A stretch of 64,000 bases of DNA from JAYPAN01 sp049597955 (GTDB taxonomy: Bacteria; Pseudomonadota; Alphaproteobacteria; RS24): the NCBI GenBank assembly GCA_049597955.1, contig JBMYND010000003.1, positions 128,899 to 192,898 of the forward strand. Reading direction: 5' to 3'. A program made the translations under genes and the position numbers. Under the pieces are notes generated by a model. That model was not told the origin of the DNA. It did not search any database and saw only the letters and a program-made list of their open reading frames with translations. Positions 16,861 through 25,397 of the stretch are shown piece after piece. How positions within the stretch are numbered: the stretch's first letter is position 1; every line of letters begins with the position of its first letter.

Positions 16861-17515
16861 TGCCGACTTTGGCCGGACGCAGCAGGCGCTCTTCCATAAT
16901 ATAGCCGGTTTCGACAACCTCAATAATCGTGCCGGCGGGCTGGCCGGTGCCGGGCGCTTCAAACAGCGCCTCATGCAGATTGGGGTCGAATTTCTCGCCC
17001 ATCGGGCTGATTGGCGAGACTTTATTGCGGGTCAAGGCGGCTTGTAAATCGCGCTCTGTGGCGGCCACACCTTCCAGCAAAGCGCGCGCCTGTTCGGGCA
17101 GTTCTTCGCCGATTTCTTCAAAGGCTTTCAGGGCGCGCTGCAAATTATCAGCGACACCAAGCATGTCGCGGGCAAAGCTGGCCGCGCCATATTTCAGCGC
17201 ATCGCCGCGATCGCGCTCGCCGCGTCGCCGCGTGTTTTCCAGCTCCGCCAGCAAGCGCATGATTTGGTCATTGGCCTCGGCCAGTTTTTCTTCCGGTGAC
17301 GGCTCGGCCGGCGCGTCCACAGCCTCGGATGCTGCTTGTTCCGCCGCGTCGCCTTCGGTATGGGCTTCAGCCTCGGCCTGTGCGCCCTGTGTCTCGTTGG
17401 TTTTTGCTTCCGGGGCGGCTTTTGCTTCCGGGGCGTCAGCCTCTTGCTGCGCCATTTCTTTGTCTGTTTCGCCTGCCATATCTGTCTCGCTTGCCATATT
17501 TTCCATTTCTTTCAT
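16847..17515 (-). CDS. grpE: nucleotide exchange factor GrpE
   Basis: GrpE releases ADP from DnaK and resets its cycle. After a long acidic Ala/Glu-rich N-terminal tail (to about residue 80) comes the coiled-coil LAEANDQIMRLLAELENTRRR and the dimer/beta domain ending with PAGTIIEVVETGYIMEERLLRPAKVGIAKD, whose last part is the family signature. The start is uncertain: TTG at 17530 and ATGs at 17515, 17506 and 17497 are all in frame without a strong ribosome site. It lies 64 bases after hrcA on the same strand. The last codons and stop fall in the 14-bp tandem repeat. Confidence 0.93.
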   Translation of the reverse strand: MKEMENMASETDMAGETDKEMAQQEADAPEAKAAPEAKTNETQGAQAEAEAHTEGDAAEQAASEAVDAPAEPSPEEKLAEANDQIMRLLAELENTRRRGERDRGDALKYGAASFARDMLGVADNLQRALKAFEEIGEELPEQARALLEGVAATERDLQAALTRNKVSPISPMGEKFDPNLHEALFEAPGTGQPAGTIIEVVETGYIMEERLLRPAKVGIAKD

Positions 17516-17579
17516 TCGTCTGTCTGCCAAGTTTCAGTCAATCTATTGGGTGTTTCCTAATCGCCATTGGCCCATGGCG

Positions 17580-18641
17580 TCAACCAAGCATTTTCGTCAC
17601 CACCCGCGCCGTATGGTCAACCAGTGGAATAAGCCGTGCATAATTGGCGCGCGTCGGCGCAATCACCCCCAACACGCCGACAATATGTTTTTCGCTGTCC
17701 TGATAGGGGCTGATGATAAGCGACGAGCCGGACAGCGAAAATAAGGGCGTTTCGGCGCCGATAAATATCTTCACCCCGTCGCTTTCTTCGGCTTGCGACA
17801 ATAGCGCGACCAGTTCCTGCTTGCGGTCAATATCTTCAAATAAAAGCCGCACCCGCTCCAAATCTTCCATCGCCGCCACATTGTCGAGCAAATGCGATTG
17901 GCCGCGCACCAATAATGATTTGGCAAATAAATCAGCATTGCCGCCGCCGTGACGGTCGCCGCCCGCCCATTGCGCCAGACCGGTTTCGACCAATTGCGCG
18001 GTCAGGCTGCCCAATTCAGCCTCAAGGCGGGTCATTTCCTGCTGTAAGTCACGCCGCAATTCGCCCAGCGAACTGCCCTTCAGCCGTGCATTGAGATAAT
18101 TGCCCGCCTCGGTCAATGCCGCCGGGCCAATACCGGCAGGCATGTCAATCACCCGGTTTTCGACATGATTGGTTTCATCGACCAAAATCACCAAAATCTG
18201 CGTCGCCGAAACTTGCGTGAACTCAATATGCTTAATGCCGCGCGCCGCTTGCGGAGCCAGCACCAGACCGGCGCAATGGCTGAGACCGGACAGATTGTCA
18301 ATCGCTTGGGTCAGCATGTCATCCATGCCGGTGCCGTTTAATTGCGGGGCAATCGCTTCGCGCTCACCCTCGGATAATTCGCCAAGCTGCAACAGCCCGT
18401 CAATAAACAGCCGCAAGCCGGTTTGCGTCGGCAGGCGGCCGGCTGAGACATGCGGCGCATAAAGCAGGCCGGCGCGCTCCAGCTCGGCCATGGTTGAGCG
18501 TATCGACGCGGGCGATAATTGCGGCTCCAACACATCGGACAGGCTGCGCGAGCCAATCGGGCTGCCGGTTTCGAGATAGCTCTCGACAATTTGCCGGAAT
18601 ATCAGCCTTGCGCGGTCGGTTAAATCTGCCAGATTGCTCAT
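17580..18641 (-). CDS. hrcA: heat-inducible transcription repressor HrcA
   Basis: HrcA represses class I heat-shock genes by binding CIRCE elements and is helped by GroEL. The 353-residue protein has an N-terminal winged-helix region (ARLIFRQIVESYLETGSPIGSRSL, ASIRSTMAELERAGLL, HVSAGRLPTQTGLR), then a central domain and the C-terminal segment GSSLIISPYQDSEKHIVGVLGVIAPTR diagnostic of HrcA. It is upstream of grpE and divergent from rph, a frequent alphaproteobacterial order. No CIRCE was seen in this window; its likely target, groESL, must lie elsewhere. Confidence 0.96.
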   Translation of the reverse strand: MSNLADLTDRARLIFRQIVESYLETGSPIGSRSLSDVLEPQLSPASIRSTMAELERAGLLYAPHVSAGRLPTQTGLRLFIDGLLQLGELSEGEREAIAPQLNGTGMDDMLTQAIDNLSGLSHCAGLVLAPQAARGIKHIEFTQVSATQILVILVDETNHVENRVIDMPAGIGPAALTEAGNYLNARLKGSSLGELRRDLQQEMTRLEAELGSLTAQLVETGLAQWAGGDRHGGGNADLFAKSLLVRGQSHLLDNVAAMEDLERVRLLFEDIDRKQELVALLSQAEESDGVKIFIGAETPLFSLSGSSLIISPYQDSEKHIVGVLGVIAPTRANYARLIPLVDHTARVVTKMLG

Positions 18642-18732
18642 GGCCTTAATTTAGGCATTAAATCGCAGATTACCATAGGGGGTTAAGCCGCTCATGCATC
18701 CCCGCCCCACCTGCGCCGCCCCCCGCGCCCCC

Positions 18733-18761
18733 TTGTGAGACGCGGCAGGGCAGGCTAAACA
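18733..18761 (+). promoter_or_regulatory. possible sigma-70 promoter of rph
   Basis: TTGTGA (18733-18738) and TAAACA (18756-18761) are separated by 17 bases, each with partial match to the -35 and -10 consensus, about 50 bases before the rph start. The match is modest. Confidence 0.3.
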
Positions 18762-18808
18762 CAATGCATGACAAATGCGCCATGGCGCACCAAGCAAAGG
18801 AACCCCCC

Positions 18809-19561
18809 ATGACTTCATTCGATGTTCAACGCCCTTCCGGTCGCGCCGCCGCGCAATTGCGCCATGTGTCCTTTGAAACCGGTATTTCCAAACATGCTGA
18901 AGGCTCTTGCCTGATTAAATTCGGCGATACGCATGTTTTATGCACGGCCAGTCTGGAAGAGCGCGTGCCGCCTTGGCTGCGCGGCAAGGGGCAGGGCTGG
19001 GTGACGGCAGAATATGGCATGCTGCCGCGCGCCACGGGCGACCGGATGCGCCGCGAGGCCAGCGCCGGCAAGCAATCGGGCCGCACGCAGGAGATCCAGC
19101 GCCTGATTGGGCGCTCCTTGCGCGCCGTGGTGGATATGAAAAAACTCGGCGAACATCAAATCAGCCTTGATTGCGATGTCATACAGGCCGATGGCGGCAC
19201 ACGCACCGCGTCAATTACCGGCGCTTGGGTGGCGCTTCATCAATGTGTGGCGGGCATGCAGGCGCGCGGTCTGGTCGGCACGGGCGTCATATCCGACAAT
19301 GTGGCGGCGCTGTCTTGCGGCATTTACAATGGCCTGCCGGTCGCCGATTTGGATTATGCCGAAGACAGCATTGCCGATACGGATGGCAATTTCGTTATGA
19401 CCGGCAGTGGCGCGATTGTCGAGATTCAAGCCACGGCTGAGGGTGCGGCGTTTAATGAAGATGAATTTGCCGAATTAATGCGGCTGGCCAAAAACGGCAT
19501 TGGCGAGCTTGTTGCTTTGCAAAATGCGGCCATTGGCCAAATCGGACAGGGCGCGCAATGA
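18809..19561 (+). CDS. rph: ribonuclease PH
   Basis: RNase PH is a phosphorolytic 3'-5' exoribonuclease that trims tRNA precursors and structured RNA. The 250-residue protein shows RPSGRAAAQLRHVSFETG, the GDTHVLCTASLEERVPPW strand, RTQEIQRLIGRSLRAVVD, and DGGTRTASITGAWVAL with DNVAALSCGIYN; this is the complete single-domain form that assembles as a hexamer. ATG at 18809 has AAAGGA eight bases upstream; an earlier in-frame ATG at 18764 lacks support. It overlaps rdgB by four bases. Confidence 0.97.
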   Translation: MTSFDVQRPSGRAAAQLRHVSFETGISKHAEGSCLIKFGDTHVLCTASLEERVPPWLRGKGQGWVTAEYGMLPRATGDRMRREASAGKQSGRTQEIQRLIGRSLRAVVDMKKLGEHQISLDCDVIQADGGTRTASITGAWVALHQCVAGMQARGLVGTGVISDNVAALSCGIYNGLPVADLDYAEDSIADTDGNFVMTGSGAIVEIQATAEGAAFNEDEFAELMRLAKNGIGELVALQNAAIGQIGQGAQ

Positions 19562-20181
19562 GCCGGTCACACCGCCAATTTGATGCGCCCAAGCTGGTTG
19601 TGGCCAGCCATAATCAGGGCAAAATCCGCGAAATTGACGATTTGCTGCGCCCAATGGGCATTGAAACCACCGGTGCCGATGCTCTGGGCTTGCCGGAGCC
19701 GGAGGAGACAGGCTCAACATTTATCGCCAATGCTGAATTAAAGGCGCTGGCTGCCGCCACAGCGACCGGCCTGCCCGCTTTGGCTGATGATAGCGGGCTG
19801 GCGGTGGATGCGCTGGAGGGCGCGCCCGGCATTTATTCAGCGCGCTGGGCGCAAACCGCCTCCGGTGAGCGCGATTTTGACTTTGCCATGCATAAGGTCG
19901 AAATGGCGCTGTCGCAAAAGCGCGATTTGCCGCGCACGGCGAGCTTTATTTGCGCGCTGAGTTTGGCTTGGCCGGATGGCCATGTGGAGAGTTTTGAGGG
20001 GCGGGTTGACGGCACGCTGGTCTGGCCCTTGCGCGGCAAAAACGGCTTTGGCTATGACCCGATGTTTCTGCCCTTGGGCGGCGATTTGACTTTTGGCGAA
20101 ATGCAACCGGACGACAAACACGCCATGTCACACCGTGCCGATGCCTTCACCCAGCTTGTCGAGGCGTGTTTTAATGGCTAG
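19558..20181 (+). CDS. rdgB: dITP/XTP pyrophosphatase (non-canonical purine NTP hydrolase)
   Basis: RdgB removes ITP, dITP and XTP from the nucleotide pool to prevent mutagenic incorporation. The N-terminal VVASHNQGKIREIDDLL, the substrate loop LADDSGLAVDALEGAPGIYSARWA, and the C-terminal KNGFGYDPMF and KHAMSHRADAF segments are all canonical. Length 207 is typical. It overlaps rph (four bases) and hemW (eight bases), so the three genes form one unit. Confidence 0.97.
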   Translation: MSRSHRQFDAPKLVVASHNQGKIREIDDLLRPMGIETTGADALGLPEPEETGSTFIANAELKALAAATATGLPALADDSGLAVDALEGAPGIYSARWAQTASGERDFDFAMHKVEMALSQKRDLPRTASFICALSLAWPDGHVESFEGRVDGTLVWPLRGKNGFGYDPMFLPLGGDLTFGEMQPDDKHAMSHRADAFTQLVEACFNG

Positions 20182-21313
20182 CCCGCCGCTTGGCGTTTAT
20201 GTGCATTTTCCGTTTTGCGCCGCCATATGCCCGTATTGCGATTTCAATGTTTATAAAATGCGCGACTTGGATGCAGATGCGTGGGCCGATGCCTATTGTG
20301 CTGAATTGCGCCATGCCGCCGCCTTGCGCCCGCAGGGGCCGGTTGAGAGTTTGTTTTTCGGTGGCGGCACACCGTCTTTAATGCCGGTTGCGCTGGTCGC
20401 GGCGATAATTGAGGCGATTGACCGGCTGTGGGGGTTTGCCGCCAATGCTGAAATAACGCTCGAGGCCAATCCCGAAGGGTTGGATGCGCCGATTCTGCAA
20501 GATTTTGCCGCTTGCGGGATTACGCGGCTGTCTTTGGGCGTGCAATCCTTGGATGATGCGGCGCTGGCTTTTCTTGGCCGCCATCACAGCGCCGCCCAAG
20601 CCATGTCGGTTTTTGCGCTGGCGCAAAACAGCTTTCCGGCCAGCTCGCTTGATTTGATATATGCGCGGCCCGGACAAACATTGGCCGCTTGGGAAAAAGA
20701 ATTGGCGCGCGCCCTGTCGCTGGCACCGCAGCATATGTCGCTCTATCAGTTGACTTTTGAGCCGGAGACGGCTTTTGGTTTGCAAATGCGGCAAGGGCGG
20801 CTGCAACCGCCGGAGGAAGAACTGGCTGCCGAATTATTCGAGCATAGCCGCGCCGCCTGCGCGCAAGCCGGTCTGCCCGCCTATGAAGTCTCCAATCACG
20901 CCCGCGCCGGTGCTGAATGTCGGCATAATGTCAGCAATTGGCAGGGCGGCGATTATGCAGGCATTGGCCCGGGCGCGCATGGCCGTTTGAGCGTTGATGG
21001 GGTGCGCCATGCCAGCTATGCCTTGCCGGTGCCGAAAGATTGGCTGCAAGCGGTCGCCGCAAAGGGTCATGGCTGGCAAAGTTTTGAGCCGCTCGATGAT
21101 GCGGCGCGCCAGGCCGAGGCGCTGCTATTGGGGCTGCGCCTGACGCAGGGCATTGCTTTTGACAGGCTTTCCGCCATGGGCCTGTTGCTTGATGGCGCGC
21201 GGCTTGCCGATATGCAGGCGGCGGGTTTTATTGTCGGCGACGCGACGCATTTGGCCGCCACAGCGCAGGGCTGTCTGGTACTCGACCGGCTGGTTGCCGA
21301 ATTATTGCTGTGA
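20174..21313 (+). CDS. hemW: radical SAM heme chaperone HemW
   Basis: HemW is a radical SAM protein related to coproporphyrinogen III dehydrogenase (HemN) but acts as a heme-binding chaperone. The cluster motif CAAICPYCDFNVYK (C-x3-C-x2-C) is at about residues 15-22; ESLFFGGGTPSLM, ITLEANPEGL, LSLGVQSLDD and HNVSNWQGGDYAGIGPGAHGR follow in family order. ATG at 20174 lies inside the last codons of rdgB. The 379-residue length fits HemW; true HemN is longer with another N-terminus. Its end overlaps the convergent lipoprotein gene by 12 bases. Confidence 0.94.
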   Translation: MASPPLGVYVHFPFCAAICPYCDFNVYKMRDLDADAWADAYCAELRHAAALRPQGPVESLFFGGGTPSLMPVALVAAIIEAIDRLWGFAANAEITLEANPEGLDAPILQDFAACGITRLSLGVQSLDDAALAFLGRHHSAAQAMSVFALAQNSFPASSLDLIYARPGQTLAAWEKELARALSLAPQHMSLYQLTFEPETAFGLQMRQGRLQPPEEELAAELFEHSRAACAQAGLPAYEVSNHARAGAECRHNVSNWQGGDYAGIGPGAHGRLSVDGVRHASYALPVPKDWLQAVAAKGHGWQSFEPLDDAARQAEALLLGLRLTQGIAFDRLSAMGLLLDGARLADMQAAGFIVGDATHLAATAQGCLVLDRLVAELLL

Positions 21314-22840
21314 GCTGGCGGCGTTTTCAACACCGGCTTGGGGCGCATCATCCGACAAAATATCATCCGACAAAACAGCATCATCTATGGGCGGTGCCGC
21401 TTCGCGCAAGCGCGTGGCCAGCATCAGCGCCGCCTGTTGTCGCCGGTCATGCTCGACAAAACTGGCCGGTGCTGCCGTTATCACCCGGCTGCCGCGCGCG
21501 GTGATTTCATGCACGGCCAGCCCGCGCTCGCCCAGCCCGTCCGGCGTCAGACGCAAAATCCCGTCAATACCGGCAAAGCCATTCGGGTCGGTCAGCATGG
21601 GGCGGGTAAACGGCCTGCCCGGCGCAATGCGCGACAATTCCGCCGCCAGCCCCATTGCGTCATAGGCGATAGAGGCAAGGCGCGGCGGCTCTTGCCCATA
21701 GGCGTTTTTGAAGCGCCGCACAAAACGCTGCCAGACACTGTGTTCGGGGGCTGGATACCAACCGCCATGCAAAGGCGGCTCTTTGGTCAAAGACGGGTCA
21801 TCCCATAATCCGGTGCCGACAAATTTCACCAGTCGCGGGTCAATATCGAAATAGGGCAGCAGCGGCGCAAGACTGCGCAAGGCCAGCCCGCCCTCCGGCA
21901 TGAAAACGACATCATAGGGAATGTCGCCCAATGTTTCTGACCGCTTCAGTGCTTCATGCGCCGAGGTCAGCTCCGGCGCAATATCGCGCAAAACCGAGAA
22001 TAATTCTTCCTCCGGCGTATCGGCCGGTGCCAATGCGCGCGCCTCGCGGGTCAGCCGCGCCATTTCCGCCTCATGGGCTTTTTTGCGGCGCTCAAATTGC
22101 GCCAGCGCCCGCACCGGCCCGAACATGCCGCGCGGGTCAGCCGGGTAGAATTCGGTCTGCACCAAATCGCCACCATAAAGCGCGATTTGCGTTTGCAGGC
22201 TGTCATGCACACGCTCACCAAATGCGCCCTCGGGCAGAAGCGCGCCGAAACGGGTCAGCCCTTGTGAGATGGATTCGGTGACAATGCGGTCAATATTGTC
22301 CTCCGGCAAAAAGCCGAGCAGCCATATATTGTCGCCCTTGACAGAGCGGTCATTGGACAATGCCAATGACGGCACATCGCGCCCGGCCAGCATTGGGGCG
22401 ATGGCGGCGACGGAAGTTGAAAATAAAGGCCCGACAATCAAATTGGCTTTGGCCGCCAGCGCCTGTTTGACGGCTTCTTTCGCCCCTTCCGGCGTGCCTT
22501 TTGTATCATGCAGGCTTAACACAATATCGCGCCGGTCAAGGTCGAAAAGCGCCAATTGCGCGGCATTGCGCAATGCCAGGGACAGCTCGCGAATGGCGCT
22601 GCGGCTGTCGCCAAAGGGCAGCACCAGCGCAATCACCACCGCATTGTCGGGGCGAGGCGGCGGCGGCGGATAGGCCGATAAATCAAGTGGCATAATGGGG
22701 ATAAGCGGTGCGCTCGGGGTCGCGGCCTGTGCCGTGTCGCCGGTTTGCGGCGCGCTTGGCGCACCGGCACAAGCGGCCAAAAGCAGGCTCACAATCACCG
22801 CTGCAATAAAAGATTTGCCGGTTAGTCTATTTGCTGTCAT
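21302..22840 (-). CDS. LppC/LpoA-like lipoprotein, penicillin-binding protein activator family
   Basis: A 512-residue lipoprotein with a signal peptide and lipobox LLLAAC (Cys near residue 23), then a Pro-rich linker and a periplasmic binding protein-like region (VVIALVLPFGDS.., LIVGPLFSTSVAAIAPML, VPSLALSNDRSV, YDVVFMPEGG). In E. coli the homologue LpoA sits in the outer membrane and activates PBP1a. The context supports this: rsmI and yraN are divergent neighbours just as beside E. coli lpoA. The start at 22840 is chosen because the signal peptide then starts normally; earlier in-frame ATGs (22861, 22879) exist. The C-terminus carries LSDDI/LSDDA repeats. Confidence 0.88.
   Translation of the reverse strand: MTANRLTGKSFIAAVIVSLLLAACAGAPSAPQTGDTAQAATPSAPLIPIMPLDLSAYPPPPPRPDNAVVIALVLPFGDSRSAIRELSLALRNAAQLALFDLDRRDIVLSLHDTKGTPEGAKEAVKQALAAKANLIVGPLFSTSVAAIAPMLAGRDVPSLALSNDRSVKGDNIWLLGFLPEDNIDRIVTESISQGLTRFGALLPEGAFGERVHDSLQTQIALYGGDLVQTEFYPADPRGMFGPVRALAQFERRKKAHEAEMARLTREARALAPADTPEEELFSVLRDIAPELTSAHEALKRSETLGDIPYDVVFMPEGGLALRSLAPLLPYFDIDPRLVKFVGTGLWDDPSLTKEPPLHGGWYPAPEHSVWQRFVRRFKNAYGQEPPRLASIAYDAMGLAAELSRIAPGRPFTRPMLTDPNGFAGIDGILRLTPDGLGERGLAVHEITARGSRVITAAPASFVEHDRRQQAALMLATRLREAAPPIDDAVLSDDILSDDAPQAGVENAASSQQ
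21347..21376 (-). repeat. 15-bp tandem duplication in the 3' end of the LppC-like gene
   Basis: ATCATCCGACAAAAT (21347-21361) is followed by the same unit with one change at the last base (21362-21376). It is in frame and encodes the pentapeptide repeat LSDDI/LSDDA near the C-terminus. Confidence 0.9.
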
Positions 22841-22960
22841 GGGTCTTGCCGCTTGTCCCGTCATTCTGCCATTCGGCATAAGCTGTCATGATGCGCCAGC
22901 CTATCCGCGCCGCGCCGCCAAGTAAACGGCTTAGCGACAAAGCGCGGCATTTCAGCCGGT

Positions 22961-22986
22961 TAATTTCACAATCTGGCGTGAAATTA
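22961..22986. promoter_or_regulatory. perfect 9-bp inverted repeat between the LppC-like gene and rsmI
   Basis: TAATTTCAC (22961-22969), eight bases, then GTGAAATTA (22978-22986). The arms are perfectly complementary and lie 55 bases before rsmI and 120 bases before the divergent lipoprotein gene. Size and A/T-rich composition suggest a protein-binding operator rather than a terminator; there is no T-run. The binding protein is unknown. Confidence 0.5.
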
Positions 22987-23041
22987 TGGCGAGATTGCGT
23001 TCCGGGCTTGCCTTTCGCGGCAAAAAAGCGTTGCCTTGGGC

Positions 23042-23980
23042 ATGTCCGATTGGTCACAGACAGATGCGCCACTTGCGCCCGGCCTTTATATTGTCGCCAC
23101 ACCGCTTGGCCATGCGCGCGACATTACCCTGCGGGCGCTCGACGTGCTGGCGGCTGCCAATGCCATATATTGCGAGGATACGCGGGTCAGCGGCAAATTA
23201 ATGGCGCGCTATGGCATCGCCACGCCGCGCTATGCCTATCACGAGCATAATGCCCAGCGCATGCGCCCGAAAATTCTGCACAGGCTGGCAGAAGGCGCGG
23301 CATTGGCGCTTATCAGCGATGCCGGCACGCCGCTTGTTTCCGATCCCGGCCTGCCTTTGGTGCGCGCGGCAAGGGCGGCGGGCCATAATGTTTTTGCCGT
23401 GCCCGGCGCATCGGCGCCGATTGCGGCTCTGTCCATTGCCGGTCTGGCGACCGACAGGTTCAGCTTTGCCGGTTTTTTACCGCCGAAAAAACAGGCGCGG
23501 CAAACCGCCTTGCAGGAATTGTCGGGCGCGCCCGGCACGCTGGTTCTGTTTGAAAGCGCCAATCGCCTTGCCGCGCTCATGGCTGACATCGCTGCTGTGA
23601 CGCCGCAGCGCGAGGTGGTGATTGCCCGCGAATTGACCAAAAAGTTTGAAGAAGTGATAAGCGGCACGGCGGAAGATTTGGCGGCGCGGCTGGCCGCTAT
23701 GCCGGTGAAGGGCGAATGTGTGGTGCTGCTGTCTGCCCTGCCATCGGACAAGCTTGATGCGGCAGAAATGGATGCCGCGCTCAAGGATGCGCTGGCGGGC
23801 AATAGTTTGCGTGATGCGGTGCAAATGGTGATGGCCGCCTATGGCTTGCCGAAAAAAGCCGTCTATGCGCGCGCCTTGGCCCTGTCCAACAAGAAAAGGA
23901 AGTCCAAACAAGAAAAGGAAGCGGACGCCGGAAATGAGCAAGAAGAAAATATCGCTAATGCGCCGCCCCAAGACGGCTAA
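23042..23980 (+). CDS. rsmI: 16S rRNA (cytidine-1402-2'-O)-methyltransferase
   Basis: RsmI 2'-O-methylates C1402 in the 30S decoding centre. The tetrapyrrole-methylase fold is seen in GLYIVATPLGHARDITLRAL, AIYCEDTRVSGKLM, LISDAGTPLVSDPG (SAM-binding loop) and VPGASAPIAALSIAGL, with FLPPKK and FESANRL. ATG at 23042 is used; an in-frame TTG lies two codons upstream. The C-terminal Lys/Glu-rich tail is encoded by an imperfect 18/19-base duplication (23885-23921) and overlaps the yraN start by 47 bases. It is divergent from the LppC-like gene. Confidence 0.95.
   Translation: MSDWSQTDAPLAPGLYIVATPLGHARDITLRALDVLAAANAIYCEDTRVSGKLMARYGIATPRYAYHEHNAQRMRPKILHRLAEGAALALISDAGTPLVSDPGLPLVRAARAAGHNVFAVPGASAPIAALSIAGLATDRFSFAGFLPPKKQARQTALQELSGAPGTLVLFESANRLAALMADIAAVTPQREVVIARELTKKFEEVISGTAEDLAARLAAMPVKGECVVLLSALPSDKLDAAEMDAALKDALAGNSLRDAVQMVMAAYGLPKKAVYARALALSNKKRKSKQEKEADAGNEQEENIANAPPQDG
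23885..23921 (+). repeat. imperfect 18/19-bp tandem duplication at the rsmI 3' end
   Basis: TCCAACAAGAAAAGGAAG (23885-23902) is followed by a copy with one additional A after TCCAA (23903-23921). The extra base makes the second copy read in another frame, so the duplicated DNA encodes a different peptide. Confidence 0.9.
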
Positions 23981-24326
23981 GACCGCCGCGGTTAAGGCCG
24001 GACGGGTTGCCGAGATGGTCGCAGCCCTTTATTTGCGCGGCAAGGGCTATCGGATTATTGCCCGCAATTTGCAAACACCGGTCGGCGAAATTGATATTGT
24101 CGCGCGGCGCGGCAATTTGCTGGTCTTTGTCGAGGTTAAATATCGCGACGGGGCGTTTGGGCCGGAAGTGATTGCCAACCGGCAATGGCAGCGCATCGCG
24201 CGCGCTGCCGCTTATATGGTTGGCCGCCGCCCGGCCTTGCAGGCTTGCGTCTGGCGGTTTGATGCGATTTTGCTGGCACCGTGGCGTCGCCCGCGTCATG
24301 CGCGCGATTTATGGCGCAGCCAATAG
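23934..24326 (+). CDS. yraN: YraN family (UPF0102) putative endonuclease
   Basis: A 130-residue UPF0102 protein with a restriction-endonuclease-like fold; function unproven. The motif GEIDIVARRGNLLVFVEVKYR (acidic residues and ExK of the PD-(D/E)xK type) is near residues 49-69, after the conserved GRVAEMVAALYLRGKGYRIIARN. It starts inside the end of rsmI (47-base overlap); another in-frame ATG at 23958 would shorten the overlap. The neighbourhood lipoprotein/rsmI/yraN is conserved across proteobacteria. Confidence 0.88.
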   Translation: MSKKKISLMRRPKTAKTAAVKAGRVAEMVAALYLRGKGYRIIARNLQTPVGEIDIVARRGNLLVFVEVKYRDGAFGPEVIANRQWQRIARAAAYMVGRRPALQACVWRFDAILLAPWRRPRHARDLWRSQ

Positions 24327-24410
24327 GCCGGTTGCAAGAGAGCGAATACGGGCTTGAGCCTTGGTATCAATTCGCGGTAAGTGGGTCATGGAGAGTGAAG
24401 GAGACGCGCT

Positions 24411-25376
24411 GTGCTGAATGTGGCTTTGCAAATGGATCCGATTGCGGCGATTGACATTGCCGGTGATACAAGCTTCGCGCTGGCATTGGAGGCGCAGGCG
24501 CGCGGCCATAAGCTGTATTATTATGAGCCGGACGCGCTGGCTTTGCGCGACGGTGTGGTCAGCGCCCGCATGCAGGCGCTTGGTGTGGCTGACGTTAAAG
24601 GCGCGCATTACACGCTGGCGCCGGTCACGGATATGGCCGATGCCAAGGGCCATGTGCCGCTGACGGCAATGGATGTGGTGCTGATGCGCCAAGACCCGCC
24701 TTTCGACATGCATTATATTTCTGCCACCCATTTGCTCGAGCGCGTGCACCCCGAAACATTGGTGGTCAATGACCCGGCGGCAGTGCGCAATGCGCCGGAA
24801 AAGATTTTCCCGACCCTGTTTGACGGGCTGTTGCCGCCGACGCTGATTACCCGCGATGCGGCGGCGTTGGCTGATTTTCGCGCCGAATTTGGCGATATTA
24901 TTTTGAAGCCGCTTTTCGGCAATGGTGGGGCGGGTATTTTTCGGCTGGCGGCGGGCGATGAAAATTTCGGCTCAGTGACGGAAATGTTTTTGACCACCAG
25001 CCGCGAGCCGGTTATCGCGCAACAATATCTGCCGCAAGTGCGCGCCGGTGACAAGCGGGTGATTTTGGTCGAAGGCGAGGCGGTCGGGGCGCTGAATCGA
25101 ATACCCGCCGATGGCGATGCGCGCGCCAATGTGCATGTGGGCGGCACGCCGGAAGCGGCGGCGCTGACCGAGCGCGATTTCGAGATTGCCGCGCAAATCG
25201 GGCCGGAATTGCGCCGTCGCGGCATTATCTTTGCCGGCATTGATATTATTGGCGATTATCTGACAGAAATAAATGTCACCTCGCCGACCTGCGTGCGCGA
25301 GATTCATCATTTTGGCGGGCCGGATATTGCCGCGCTGATATGGGATGCGATTGAGGCGCGCCTCTCTGCGCGTTGA
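24411..25376 (+). CDS. gshB: glutathione synthetase
   Basis: GshB joins gamma-glutamylcysteine and glycine with ATP. The 321-residue protein has the family start VALQMDPIAAIDIAGDTSFAL, VLMRQDPPFDMHYI, VNDPAAVRNAPEK, and the ATP-grasp region IILKPLFGNGGAGIFRL, ending FAGIDIIGDYLTEINVTSPTCVREI. The start is GTG at 24411, preceded by GAAGGAG with seven bases spacing; no ATG fits as well. It follows yraN by 84 bases on the same strand. Confidence 0.96.
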   Translation: MLNVALQMDPIAAIDIAGDTSFALALEAQARGHKLYYYEPDALALRDGVVSARMQALGVADVKGAHYTLAPVTDMADAKGHVPLTAMDVVLMRQDPPFDMHYISATHLLERVHPETLVVNDPAAVRNAPEKIFPTLFDGLLPPTLITRDAAALADFRAEFGDIILKPLFGNGGAGIFRLAAGDENFGSVTEMFLTTSREPVIAQQYLPQVRAGDKRVILVEGEAVGALNRIPADGDARANVHVGGTPEAAALTERDFEIAAQIGPELRRRGIIFAGIDIIGDYLTEINVTSPTCVREIHHFGGPDIAALIWDAIEARLSAR

Positions 25377-25397
25377 TGCAGGCGGCTTATCGGGCGC

